DNA of 64,000 nucleotides from Serripes groenlandicus (GCA_031761405.1 JASEVX010000007.1:26128859-26192858); one strand, 5' to 3'. Counted from the stretch's first letter, positions 1 through 9,385 are shown. Numbers and translations are program-made. Notes: generated from the sequence alone by a model not told the origin.

Positions 1-797
1 ATGTCTAATGTCTAACTGACCAATTAGACATTCGTTTTTTTAATGTGCAATGACCTCCGACGAATTTGGGTTATAGATCTTGTAATTTGCGAATGTCTAA
101 TCGAATGTCTAATGTCTAACTGACCAATTAGTCATTCGTTTTTTTAATGTACATTGATCTCTGACGAATTTGGTACCTAAATCTCTTAATTTGCGAATGT
201 CTAATCGAATGTCTAATGTCTAACTGACCAATTAGACATTCGTTTTTTGCATGTATAATGACCTCCGACGAATTTGGTACCTAAATCCCTTACTTTGCGA
301 ATGTCTAATCGAATGTCTAATGTCTAACTGACCAATTAGACATTCGTTTTTTTAATGTGCAATGACCTCCGACGAATTTGGGTTATATATCTTGTAATTT
401 GCGAATGTCTAATCGAATGTCTAATGTCTAATTGACCAATTAGACATTCGTTTTTTGCATGTACAATGACCTCCGACGAATTTGGTACCTAAATCCCTTA
501 ATTTGCGAATGTCTAATCGAATGTCTAATGTCTAACTGACCAATTAGACATTCGTTTTTTGAATGTACCTCCGACGAATTTGGGTTATATATCTTGTAAT
601 TTGCGAATGTCTAATTGAATGTCTAATGTCGAATTAGACATTCGATATTTAACATTTGCGATTTTTCTGAATGTCTAATTGAATGTCTAATGTCGAATTA
701 GACATTCGATAATCAAAATTAGCGAATGTCTAATCGAATGTCTAACGTCTAATTAGACATTCGAATATTTTTTTTGAATGTCTAATGTCTAACGCTC
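1..797. repeat. Tandem array, 104-bp units with internal hairpin
   Basis: The motif ATGTCTAATGTCTAAC recurs at 1, 105, 209, 313, 417 and 521, an exact 104-bp period, then in shortened units at 619, 683 and 738. Each unit contains CGAATGTCTAAT followed about 13 bases later by its reverse complement ATTAGACATTCG, so each can form a hairpin. Between hairpins lies a conserved spacer containing CCTCCGACGAATTTGG. The array starts at or before the window edge. No frame is open through it, and it looks like non-coding satellite DNA. Confidence 0.93.
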
Positions 798-829
798 TGC
801 CAACTTCACACACTTTTATAAATAGGCAA

Positions 830-990
830 AAACATCCGGCGAATTTTGGGCCCGTAAACTAAACAATTAAAAACGCGTAGCCTAGAAAGTTTGGGAAAAG
901 TGAACTTTTTCTCTGAGCTTTGATGAATTGGGTCAGGGCCGTAAACCAAACAATCAAAAACAGCGTAGCCTAGACAGTTGGGGAAAAGTT
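830..990. repeat. Two-copy direct repeat, about 88-bp period
   Basis: A block beginning GGGCCCGTAAACTAAAC at 848 is repeated from 936 as GGGCCGTAAACCAAAC. Both copies continue through AGCCTAGA and end in GGGAAAAGT. The copies differ at several bases. I see no gene here. Confidence 0.75.
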
Positions 991-1887
991 ATTAAATACA
1001 AATTAAATGTGTATAAAGTTTTGTAATAACGGTAGAAGACAAACGTATTTTGTATCTTGTTGTTTCTTAAATCAGTTAATACAATTTATTGATTCATAAA
1101 GGTTGTTTTTTTCAATCAAACAACAGAGGTTTTTTTAACAATAATAACATTGGTTTCTCCCTTTTCGATTACGTCACCCCATGGTACAAAATTAAAACCT
1201 ATCCCATACTGACGCCGCGCTCCCACGCGGCGTCAATAAACATGGATGCGCTTCATAGCTCATACTCTCGTCCGACAAACGTGCAACATCTTGTTGCAAT
1301 AGAACGACATTTGGCATACGTGACGGAAAGACATTGTCTTACAAAATATAGTACGAGCACATTTCAATTACATGAGATAAGCATCATTTAAAATATGAAG
1401 TATCGAATCAATCGGGAATGTAACATGATGCCTTCAATTCTAAATATAGAAAATCACAAAGAAAATGATAAGTCCTGCCAATTTAGCCGGTAAGTTTGTA
1501 TGCGACACAATGATTGTGTCTAGGTTATGAGTATTAAAAGAGAATAGTACCATGGAGAAGATATTTCGAAAACCGATCAGACATTAGATAGCCAGTGATT
1601 GGCAAAGCTTTTGATCAGAAAAATCCATTTTCACCTGAATTATATGACCGACATCAGTCACATCACACACATAATCGACCTTATTGCTTATACATGATTT
1701 GCGAACAATGTTGATATACAAATTACGAATGAAGTCAACTTCTCAGATTTAAAACATCTTAAATAAGATATTTACGGTGAATGGTTGGCAGGGAATGGTG
1801 TTAGTTGTAAAATGCAGATAAATGGTAATGAAATTAAATGTTGCTACGAACGCGAATTCATCTTTAGGGAGTCACATGTGTCAGATG
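991..1887. other. No recognised gene; one GC-rich hairpin
   Basis: The stretch 1089-1391 is an open frame of 100 codons without an ATG at its start and without family resemblance, so I do not call it a gene. The only structure is a GC-rich hairpin at 1211-1234. A weak candidate exon (ATG at 1395 followed by GTAAGT at 1492) lacks support. Confidence 0.5.
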
Positions 1888-2115
1888 TTAACCCTTTCCC
1901 TCATACGACAATTCTGCAGCAGACGACTTTGAACGTGTTGTCAAAACATAGAAAATCTCCATAGTTGAATGGATAACCTATGACAAAAAGTGGAAAACAT
2001 CGTGGCAAAAGGAGAAATTGCACGTTTTGTGCAATTTCTTCTTTTGTCAATATGTTTTCAAAAAGCTGTCTGCTGCAGAGGCGTCAGAAAGCGTCTATAT
2101 GAGGTAAAGGGTTAA
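1888..2115. mobile_element. TTAA-flanked palindromic MITE, full copy
   Basis: The 228-bp element begins TTAACCCTTTCCCTCATA and ends with the imperfect reverse complement (TATATGAGG, a few bases, GGGTTAA). Inside, an arm reading CTGCAGCAGACGACTTTGAA is mirrored by CTGTCTGCTGCAG, and the centre folds on GAAATTGC/GCAATTTC. TTAA ends followed by CCC are what is known of piggyBac-type elements, so a non-autonomous piggyBac relative is my inference. At least ten more copies or pieces lie in this window. It is non-coding. Confidence 0.85.
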
Positions 2116-2507
2116 ATACCTCGACAATATTAAGCAGTTTCTATATTTGTCAAGCGCCATTGTCGAAATACATATCGGCTGCAAGGTTAGAAGCGGATTT
2201 ACACAGATCTTCTTTAACTTTAATGGTTCGTAATATTGCTTCTGTTTGTATGGTGTTGTACGCCGTTTTCAACGGTAATTGTATTCATTATCACCCCGTT
2301 TCCTGGGTTTATAATCAGTATAAATGGTAAGCTTATCGCATCAGCCGTAATGCTATCCCTTTAACACTGAACATTAAGGAGGGAAGCCACCTCGGCCATT
2401 TTTAAAGTAGTCCGTGTGAAACGACCATATAACGACCATATAACTAACCATCTCCCGTTCTCCAGGCAACGTGGTTACTATCGATGCGGTCGTTATAAAT
2501 CACGTAA
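2116..2507. other. No recognised feature
   Basis: AT-rich sequence without a credible open frame or a recognised repeat. CGACCATATAA occurs twice in a row near 2422. Confidence 0.5.
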
Positions 2508-2663
2508 TTAAACCATTTCCAACATAATCTGTAGCAGACTGCTTTGAAAACATAGACAAATACGTGAAAAATATTTCCATAAAGATTGTTAAATAAAGTT
2601 GAAAACATTGTGGCCAAAGGAGAAATTGCTCATCAAAATGCGTGTGCAGGTGGGAAAGGGTTG
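2508..2663. mobile_element. TTAA MITE, internally deleted copy
   Basis: Starts TTAAACCATTTCC and ends GTGGGAAAGGGTTGA. The arm with CTGTAGCAGACTGCTTTGAAAAC and the GCAAAAGGAGAAATTGC centre are present, but most of the right arm is missing. Confidence 0.7.
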
Positions 2664-3008
2664 AGTGAATATCGGAAATGCATCAATGCTAACAAGAGGT
2701 TATTTCGAGTTACTCTATGAATGCTTATCGAACTCGAAAGACGTGTACATATATCTCTAGCAATGCCCGCGCTGGCAGTCATTATAAGGACAACAGGTAT
2801 GCAGCTAGGACTCGGAACACACGATTTAAACAATTGATTTCCATTCATTTCAAACATTTGGTTGTACAGTTGGATCAGGAGTTAACCTCCTCCCCATTTA
2901 GTTGAACAAGTATCCTAAATGTTATTGATAACCCAAGTTTATAAATCGCACGCAATCCGATCGCAATTCAATGTTCTATGAAAACCCGGTTTCCGCATAG
3001 CCTACCAC
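2664..3008. other. No gene assigned
   Basis: Overlapping short open frames on both strands here (2633-2857 minus, 2717-2905 plus) extend into MITE sequence and match no family known to me. A minus-strand stretch just below 2925 reads like a splice acceptor followed by ten codons and a stop (2893-2925). It could be a last exon for the signal-peptide exon at 3660-3726, but the reading phase does not fit directly. Confidence 0.3.
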
Positions 3009-3212
3009 TAACACTTTCCCTCATACGACAATTATGCAGCAGACGACTTTGAACATATTTTAACAAAAAGTAGAACATCTCTATAACATATGAACTAAAA
3101 GTGGAAACTATTGTGGCAAAAGGAGAAATTACTCATTATGAGAAATGTCTTCTTTTGTCTTACCGTTTTCAAAGATCATCTGCTACAGAGGCTATATGTG
3201 GGAAAGGGTTAA
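3009..3212. mobile_element. TTAA MITE copy
   Basis: Left end TAACACTTTCCCTCATACG is slightly decayed. The right end TATGTGGGAAAGGGTTAA is intact. It carries the same arms and fold-back centre as the copy at 1888. It sits at the edge of a segment that is repeated near 6850-7216. Confidence 0.8.
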
Positions 3213-3476
3213 CTAGTAAACAATAAAGAAATAAAACGAAAAACTAACCTTTCTGGATATTTTCTACCCTTTTCTTCCGGACAGTCAATTAATCAACCTT
3301 TCTGGAACGTCTGCTCGCTGTGACTGATACTGGCATAATCGTTCACGCTGTTTTTATAGTAATCGGCGCTTGATTGAGATATTATCAAGACAACTCACGT
3401 GCACGTGAACATTTGAATATCTCCAGTTGTAGATCATTGTCACAAGAAAATGAACTCACAACGTTTACATATAATT
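3130..3476. repeat. Segmental duplicate A, partner at 6850-7216
   Basis: The stretch from the MITE right half through GTAAACAATAAAGAAATAAAACGA, AATCGGCGCTTGATT and CACAACGTTTACATATAATTT is found again at 6850-7216 with scattered differences. Copy A ends by running into MITE sequence at 3477. Copy B continues into unrelated sequence. Confidence 0.85.
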
Positions 3477-3642
3477 TAACAAAAAGTAGAAAATCTCTAT
3501 AACCTATGAACTAAAAGTGGAAACTATTGTGGCAAAAGGAGAAATTGCTCGTTTTGAGCAATTTCTTCTTTTGTCACTATGCTTTCAAAGAGCCGTCTGA
3601 TGCAGAGGCGTCAGAAAGCGTCTATATGAGGGAAAGGGTTAA
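3477..3642. mobile_element. TTAA MITE, left end missing
   Basis: Begins inside the element at TTAACAAAAAGTAGAAAATC and runs through the GAAATTGC/GCAATTTC fold-back to the right end ATGAGGGAAAGGGTTAA. Confidence 0.75.
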
Positions 3643-3659
3643 TTAACACTAGTACTTAC

Positions 3660-3726
3660 AGACATCTTCTCCGATAACGTCACAAACCATTATGACCAAC
3701 ATAACGAATACTGCAACTCTCAACAT
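3660..3726 (-). CDS. First coding exon of a secreted protein (signal peptide)
   Basis: On the minus strand an ATG (3726-3724) opens 22 codons that read as a classical signal peptide: one arginine at position 3, then the hydrophobic run VAVFVMLVIMV, then small and acidic residues (CDVIGEDV). The exon stops after one base of the next codon, at a perfect splice donor GTAAGT (3659-3654). The rest of the gene should lie at lower coordinates on this strand, but that region is crowded by MITEs and I could not place a second exon with confidence. The mature protein is therefore unknown; a small secreted peptide is one possibility. Chance cannot be excluded for 67 bases, but start, hydrophobic core and donor together are suggestive. 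Confidence 0.5.
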
Positions 3727-3871
3727 CTGTTAAATAAAAAAAGTATATTTATAAGAAGCTACTTAACATACTGTTAAATAAACATTCATTTCGAAATACA
3801 AATAATTCGAGCATGGGATAACTCGAATAATCGGATATGTTTATCAAAACAGGGCAGTAGCAGTTCTAATT

Positions 3872-4035
3872 CTAACCAGGACAGACATTTTTCGCCTCCT
3901 GTGGAATTTATTTCAGGAATCATTACTCTATACCTATATCCCACTGATACGGAATGTGTCGGCCCGTATTCGCCTGCGCAGATTGCGCATGCTGATCTTG
4001 TTCGATACATTATGTTGGTTTTCTCGTGGAATTAG
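3872..4035. mobile_element. GCGAG-palindrome MITE, right portion
   Basis: Contains CAGGACAGACATTTTTCGCC, TCCTGTGGAATTTATTTCAG, CGGAATGTGTCGGCCCG and the right end ATGTTGGTTTTCTCGTGG shared with better copies at 25136 and 54086. The left arm is missing. A 74-codon frame across it is incidental. Confidence 0.75.
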
Positions 4036-4380
4036 ATCAATTTATTTACATAAATAGAGGGATCACTCCATGTCGATAGCTGAATTAATTTATTCACTGT
4101 GTTTCAATTCTCGTAGGTTAAGAATATGGTTTCAACAGTATATCATTTATATATCGAAATGTAGATTGAAATCTGGCAATTCGAATCCTTCAAACCTTGT
4201 TCAGTTGTTACTCGTGTAAACATTTGTTTAAATAAATGAATTTACTACTTGTTGGCATATCTCCCCTACCAACAAAAGTTTCAACTATTTTAAAGTCCTT
4301 CTTTTATACGATTCAGATCCATTACGTCAAAGCCATTTTCAGAGGTGTTCATATCAAACGACTCTTTATGTTATATATAT
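4036..4380. other. No recognised feature
   Basis: AT-rich sequence without a credible frame. It ends in a TATATATATATG tract that borders the next element. Confidence 0.5.
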
Positions 4381-5358
4381 ATGTTAGAGTCAATCTGTAA
4401 AATCAGCCATTTCATGAAATGGCTAAACAAATTAGGCTTTTCGTGAAATGACCGATTCGCTCAGTCATTTCATGAAATAGCCTAAATATTTCAGGCTTTT
4501 CATGAAATGGCTGAAATTTCAATGCCAATGTTACACAGATTGGCTTGTGCAATTTCAGCCATTTTTTAGCCATTTCATGAAATGGCTAAAAAAAATAGCC
4601 TTTTCGTGAAATGACCAATTCACTCAGTCATTTCATGAAAAGTATAGTTTGTTTGATAAAATGAATATCTTTATTATATTCATACTCACTAATAAATGTT
4701 ATAAATAATTCTTTTTTTGCACCTTGTAAATTTTGTTTCACATATGATGACATATATTACAGTCAATCTGTGGAATCAGCCATTTCATGAAATGGATAAA
4801 ATCTTTAGCCTTGTCGTGAAATGACTTTGTCATATGTCATTAATCTTAATAAATGCAAGTTAACTGGATTGTAGAATAGGGGCTCAATATAATTACCTAC
4901 AATGATTGCTTTGATCATAGTTTAAGTGATGCACACTTTCACTAATTGTGTACTTAAAGAGATAAGTATAAAATAGACCAATCTATGTGATTTTGAAACT
5001 GTACATTACTATATTGTGCTTTTATCATGCTAGCTGTTCTTAGTTAAGTCTAAAGCGGAAATAGACAATATTGTGCATGTGCAAAACCTTTTATAAAAAA
5101 TAAATGATGCTGTTAACATTAGTCTTATAGTCTTGTTTCTTAAAGGTATATTTCTTATATTTTGTCCCAATTGACCAAAGACGTTTGATTTTAGCCATTT
5201 CATGAAATGGCTGGAGCAATTTTTTAGTCATTTCATGAAAAGCCTGAAATATTTAGCCATTTCATGAAATGACTGAGTGAATTGGTCATTTCACGAAAAG
5301 GCTATTTTTTTTAGTCATTTCATGAAATGGCTGATTTCACAGATTGACTGTAACATAT
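4381..5358. mobile_element. Element with long terminal inverted repeats made of ATTTCATGAAAT palindromes
   Basis: The left end reads GTTAGAGTCAATCTGTAAAA and the right end is its imperfect reverse complement (CAGATTGACTGTAACATA). Both ends lie in TATATA sequence. The terminal arms, well over 100 bp, are chains of the 12-bp palindrome ATTTCATGAAAT inside the 20-bp palindrome AGCCATTTCATGAAATGGCT. I count about 14 intact or one-base-changed copies. A further partial end (TTACAGTCAATCTGTGG at 4759) lies inside, which suggests nesting. The middle (4840-5180) is AT-rich and non-coding. It is probably a non-autonomous DNA transposon; I cannot name the superfamily. Confidence 0.8.
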
Positions 5359-5793
5359 ATATATATTTATTCATATTAGTATATGCACGATAATTGGTTG
5401 ATCCTCCTTGTGAGTGCATTTACCTAATCAGTATATGTAGTTTTAGTTTATTAATGGGTTGATCGTCGTTGTGAAGCGGGGATTCGCATCAGGGCAAAAC
5501 TATCATATAACTTTACTATTATCACCATAACTTGAATTACTATCATTATGAGTTGAATATAACTTTTATACTATACTTATTATTAGCTGTAACATACTGG
5601 TTTATTATGCCACGTTGATAACATACATGTATATACACGTAGTATGTAATAAAAAACATGTATGTTTACGTTACGAAATAAAGAGTTTGATTCTAAAATG
5701 TTTCGGGTAAATCGAAACCTCATCTGTATCAAAGAAATTGTAAACGGAAGGCATCAACGACTACGTTAGTATCCTTGTTATTACCGTAACTAT
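5359..5793. other. No gene; weak short duplication
   Basis: GGTTGATCCTCCTTGTGAG near 5396 is echoed by GGTTGATCGTCGTTGTGAAG near 5457. Nothing else is recognisable. Confidence 0.45.
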
Positions 5794-6035
5794 ATGAGCA
5801 GTCCCGCGAGAAAACCAACATTGTGGTCTCTGCGTAAAGTTTCGACCCGGATCAGCTTAAGCATGCCGCGCAGTCTAACACGGACAGACACTTTTAGCCT
5901 CCTGTGGATTTTCTGTTTCAGGAATCATTACTCTATCCCCTGAGATGGAATGTGTCGGCCCGGATTAGCCTGCGCGAGCTGATCTGGGTCGATACTTTAC
6001 GCAGAGTCCATAATTTTTTTTTTTCGTGGAACAAC
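5794..6035. mobile_element. GCGAG-palindrome MITE copy
   Basis: Left arm GCAGTCCCGCGAGAAAACC, then ACATTGTGGTCTCTGCGTAA, the central TTTTCTGTTTCAGGAATC, and a right arm that mirrors the left (GGTCGATACTTTACGCAGAG) before a degraded T-rich end. Confidence 0.8.
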
Positions 6036-6059
6036 TCCGATATCTCCAAGAAACAGACG

Positions 6060-6235
6060 AAATTTAAAAAATGAAAGTAGAAACCGCCCTCCTAGGCGCT
6101 CAGGGTTGCGGGCCGTTAGCACTACAACTGACTGGCTGGTGTCAGGATAAATGGACCAGTAGTACCGGTAACATAGAACGCAGTGATATTATTGAAAAAG
6201 TGTTGAAAGCGGCGTAAAACACAAAACAATCAACC
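6060..6235 (+). mobile_element. SINE 3' fragment
   Basis: The tail GATATTATTGAAAAAGTGTTG followed by GCGGCGTAAAAC matches the 3' ends of the fuller SINEs at 6335 and 9778. The tRNA-like head is not recognisable. This is an old or truncated copy. Confidence 0.5.
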
Positions 6236-6291
6236 AATACGTCCATGTTATTTCAGTTTATAACCGTATTTCCAAATCAAGTGCACAAGGG

Positions 6292-6700
6292 TTAACCCTT
6301 TTTTTACAATACAGACGACAGTTAACGTCTTCGATTGATTGGGGTTTAACACCGTTTTTAACAATTTCTCAGTCATATCACGGCGGCCAGTTTACCTACT
6401 CATATGTTTCCTGGTTTTCGCACACCAGTACTCCACAACAATCTTCCCAAGCAACTGGCTGCTTTTCCACATAGACTAAGCCCATTGGTGGAAGACGAAT
6501 GACGCATGTCGCAATGACTTTTGTCAAACGTCGGAAAGAAAGTTGGCCGAGCCGGGATTCGAACTCACAACCCCTGGATTGACAGCCCGCGTCGTTACCG
6601 ACTGAGCTACCGGGACTTGAATAACGTCTTCGAAGCAGACGACATCGAAAACATTGTAGGAAAAAGTTTTTTAAAAAAGACGCCATCATTTATTTTAAAA
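6292..6700. mobile_element. TTAA MITE remnant split by a SINE
   Basis: GTTAACCC at 6292 and ACAGACGACAG on the left, and GAAGCAGACGACATCGAAAA on the right, read as the two sides of one decayed MITE arm with the SINE at 6335-6621 inserted between them. The assignment of the left side is the weaker half. Confidence 0.5.
6335..6621 (-). mobile_element. tRNA-derived SINE with 12-bp target duplication
   Basis: On the minus strand the element starts with a tRNA-like head carrying a perfect RNA polymerase III A box (TAGCTCAGTCGG, 6609-6598) and B box (GTTCGAATCCC, 6564-6554). A SINE body follows, and then a tail containing TGATATGACTGAGAAATTG and CGGTGTTAAACC. The insertion is framed by a perfect 12-bp duplication, TAACGTCTTCGA, at 6323-6334 and 6622-6633. 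The head is not a functional tRNA gene. The tail resembles SINEs I associate with molluscs (possibly RUDI or related V-SINEs; family not confirmed). Confidence 0.88.
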
Positions 6701-6722
6701 AGTAGAATACAATTAATATCAT

Positions 6723-6953
6723 TTAACCCTTTCCCACATACAACAAATCTGCAGCAGAGGACTTGAAAAGCATGCATGTAAAACAATTAGAAAAATCTCT
6801 ATAAGTGAAAGTTGACTTATTGTAGAGAGCCGAAAACATTGTGACAAAATGAGAAATTGCTAATTATGAGAAATGTCTTCTTTTGTCTTACCGTTTTCAA
6901 AAGTCGTCTGCTACAGAGGCGTCAGAATGTGTCTATATATGGGAAAGGTTCAA
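6723..6953. mobile_element. TTAA MITE copy
   Basis: Left end TTAACCCTTTCCCACATACA, right end TATATATGGGAAAGGTTCAA. Its right half is the start of the segmental duplication shared with 3130-3476. Confidence 0.82.
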
Positions 6954-7216
6954 CTGGTAAACAATAAAGAAATAAAACGACAAACTAACCTTTCTGGATA
7001 TTTTCTACCTTTTTTCCGACAGTCAATTAATCAACCTTTCTAGAAACGTCTGCTCGCTTTGACTGATACTGTCATAATCGTTCACGCTGTTTTTATAGTA
7101 ATCGGCGCTTGATTTAGATATTATCAAGACAACTCACATGCACGTGAACATTTGAATATCTCCAGTTGTAGATCATTGTCACAAGAAAATGAACTCACAA
7201 CGTTTACATATAATTT
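6850..7216. repeat. Segmental duplicate B, partner at 3130-3476
   Basis: Matches 3130-3476 over its whole length, including the MITE right half and 260 bp of non-MITE sequence through ATCTCCAGTTGTAGATCATT to ACGTTTACATATAATTT. That MITE flank and body are copied together argues for duplication of DNA, not two insertions. Confidence 0.85.
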
Positions 7217-7578
7217 CTGCATATATTTTCTTTAAATTCGACGAATAAGATCTCATTTACAGTAAATGCAATATTCTTAATATGTGGCTATTTAAATTAT
7301 TCTAGCTAAACAAATTACTTGATACAGGGCAGTTGGGCTTTCTTGGCATTGGCATTGCTTACCTGTGTTACATTTTTCTTTGACGCAGTGTACTTTCAAA
7401 CGGGGTGAACAATACTCCATAGAAAGTGAGTGAATTCGAAATGTGATTATTTTTCAAAATATCGTGCACGAGCTGAGATTTCTAAGAATAGTAAGATTAC
7501 TGAGTTAGGCTGAGCAGACGTTACATTATGGTTGAATAATTGAATGTCGGAAGAAGAGCTGAAAGGAAACTTTACAAA
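7217..7578. other. No recognised feature
   Basis: AT-rich sequence without a credible frame or a repeat I can match in this window. Confidence 0.5.
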
Positions 7579-7920
7579 CAGGGGCGTAGCTCCCTTTAGG
7601 CACTGTAGGCACGTGCCTACACATTTTTTCTAAAAATGCCCCAAAATGCAGCTGCGGCGATACACATCTGCGTAATGTATCGACCAAATCAGCCTGCGCT
7701 GTCCGCGCAGACTGATCCGGCCGACACATTCCGTCTAAGGGGGAATAGATAGAGTAGTGATTCCTGAAACAGAAAATCAACAGGAGGCGAAAAGTGTATC
7801 ACCGGGTACGCCTGTGTGACATGCTTAGGCTCATCCGGGTCGATACTTTACGCATAGTCCACAATGTTGATTTTCTCACGAAACGGCCTACACATTGAGT
7901 ATTGCCAAGCTACGCCCCTA
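7579..7920. mobile_element. hAT-like short element (CAGGGGCGTAGCT ends) with a MITE inside
   Basis: The left end CAGGGGCGTAGCT is mirrored by AGCTACGCCCCTA at 7908-7920. ACAAA flanks both sides (7574-7578 and 7921-7925). CAGGG ends are usual for hAT elements, but these have 8-bp target duplications and I see only five matching bases. The interior from about 7655 to 7887 is a GCGAG-palindrome MITE, so the two families are nested. Confidence 0.65.
7655..7887. mobile_element. GCGAG-palindrome MITE nested in the hAT-like element
   Basis: Reads AATGTATCGACCAAATCAGC, CCTGCGCTGTCCGCGCAG, then the central AAAATCAACAGGAGGCGAAA in the opposite orientation to the 5794 copy, and ends GATTTTCTCACGAAACGG. 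Confidence 0.75.
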
Positions 7921-8907
7921 ACAAACATAGTGAAGCGAATAAGTTCTTAATCTCATTTGATGTCTCATTCCATGACTTCCAAAAATGTATTCGAGCAGAT
8001 TTGATTTTTACCCCGCTTTAACCCGGGACCGACGATGAACAAGTACCTCTTCAACACAATAGACAAATACATATACAATCATCAATATAATTGATACGTA
8101 TTATGTTTTTATGATTATTGTCATCCAAAGAGTTTAATCCACTTTTCAGTTGACTATACCATGCTGGCTGTAATCTGTGTCTCAATAGGCGGATCTAAGT
8201 CCAAGACTCTCATCACAGCTCAGTATTGTCACGAGAACCATAACATTCCCTGGTTCATTATCTACTCTGTCTAAAGGCTAATCGACAAAATAATTCATGA
8301 GTAATCTTCCGTGATCGCAGGGTATGTCATCTTGTCTCGTGCGGTGCCTGTCAACAATTTGTATCTGCTTTTTCGAGCCTGTACATACGCAGTCCCGACA
8401 GAGCTAATGATTTTGAATAGGTCTTGGTAAAATTATAGAATATTTCTATAAATGAAAGAACAATAATTTAAAATGTGAATAGTCTTTCCGTTTGGCACAA
8501 TGTTGTGAAAGATAGTGGGCAGGGTAGTTTACAACACTCCAGTATTATATTAAAAGGCAAAAACCCAAGAATGTTAAATACTAGTTCAGCGTTTATAATG
8601 AAATCGTTATAACGGAACAGATATGACCAGACGAAGCTGCTAAGACAGGCGATTCAAAATCATTGGTGGTGTAGCGTTCGCTTCGGGTTTGGACCATTAG
8701 TAATGGTACCCGTTAGTTCTTATGCAAGATCCCGGCCCATATAAAACGGTTTGACTACGTCATCGTGAACACATTAGGAAAGCCCACCCGAAAGTCTACG
8801 CTGCAGTGATAGTGTAAGTATATATTTAGTGTAGACTTATATGGAAGGATCTGATGTCTCTGTGTCACTTCACGGACTAATCCGACTCTCCTATGTTGGC
8901 AAATGCC
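7921..8907. other. No recognised gene
   Basis: No frame above background and no repeat that I can match elsewhere in the window. TATAAAACGGTTTGACTACG near 8740 looks like a TATA box but leads to no gene. Confidence 0.5.
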
Positions 8908-9222
8908 CGATACCTTTACATACAGTCTTACCATTAACTCGCGTCGATCCTCCGATACCGTTACATACAGTCTTACCATTAACTTGCGTCGAATCTCCGA
9001 TACCTTTACATACAGTCTTACCATTAACTCGCGTCGATCCTCCGATACCTTTACATACAGTCTTACCATTAACTCGCGTCGATCCTCCGATACCTTTACA
9101 CACAGTCTTACCATTAACTCGCGTCGATCCTCGAAACCTTTACATACAGTCTTACCATTAACTCGCGTCGATCCTCCGATACCTTTACATACAGTCTTAC
9201 CATTAACTCGCGTCGATCCTCC
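8908..9222. repeat. 45-bp minisatellite, seven units
   Basis: Units containing CTTACCATTAACTCGCGTCG start at 8908, 8953, 8998, 9043, 9088, about 9132 and 9177. Because 45 is a multiple of three and no unit frame contains a stop, long frames stay open on both strands (8755-9114 and 8891-9103 minus; 8841-9161 and 8903-9253 plus). They encode 15-residue repeats with no family resemblance. I treat these as by-products of the repeat. The sixth unit has lost one base, which breaks any common frame. Confidence 0.92.
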
Positions 9223-9250
9223 GAAAATAACCTCTTTTATTTGTTATATT

Positions 9251-9385
9251 TAGAGGTTTACGCTGTTTTCAACATTACAGCCGTGTTATCAGCTATCAAT
9301 GATCCCTGGGAAAACAAACCAGGACCATGCTAAGAAATGTGTTTTACATCCCCCACGCTAACCACTCGACCACCCCGGGTTTCTG
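9251..9385 (-). mobile_element. Decayed SINE
   Basis: On the minus strand TGGTCGAGTGGTTAG (9372-9358) resembles the A box of a serine or leucine tRNA. A body follows, ending GTTGAAAACAGCGTAAACC, the same kind of tail as the other SINEs here. No B box is recognisable, so the head is rearranged. Confidence 0.45.

Noticed and set aside
1..797. CRISPR-like array
   Set aside because: The repeat is a 104-bp satellite with near-identical spacers, in animal DNA, and without cas genes.
1395..1491. First exon ending at GTAAGT
   Set aside because: 33 codons with no signal peptide or family match; start and donor could easily occur by chance.
2893..2925. Last exon of the signal-peptide gene
   Set aside because: Acceptor and short frame exist on the minus strand, but joining to the phase of the 3660 donor gives an immediate stop, so at least one further exon would be required.
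6554..6616. tRNA gene on the minus strand
   Set aside because: Perfect A and B boxes, but the sequence does not close into an acceptor stem and continues into a SINE body and tail with target duplications.
8755..9253. Repeat-protein genes on both strands
   Set aside because: All frames are open only because the 45-bp unit has no stop; opposite-strand and shifted frames are equally open, and one unit has a 1-base deletion.
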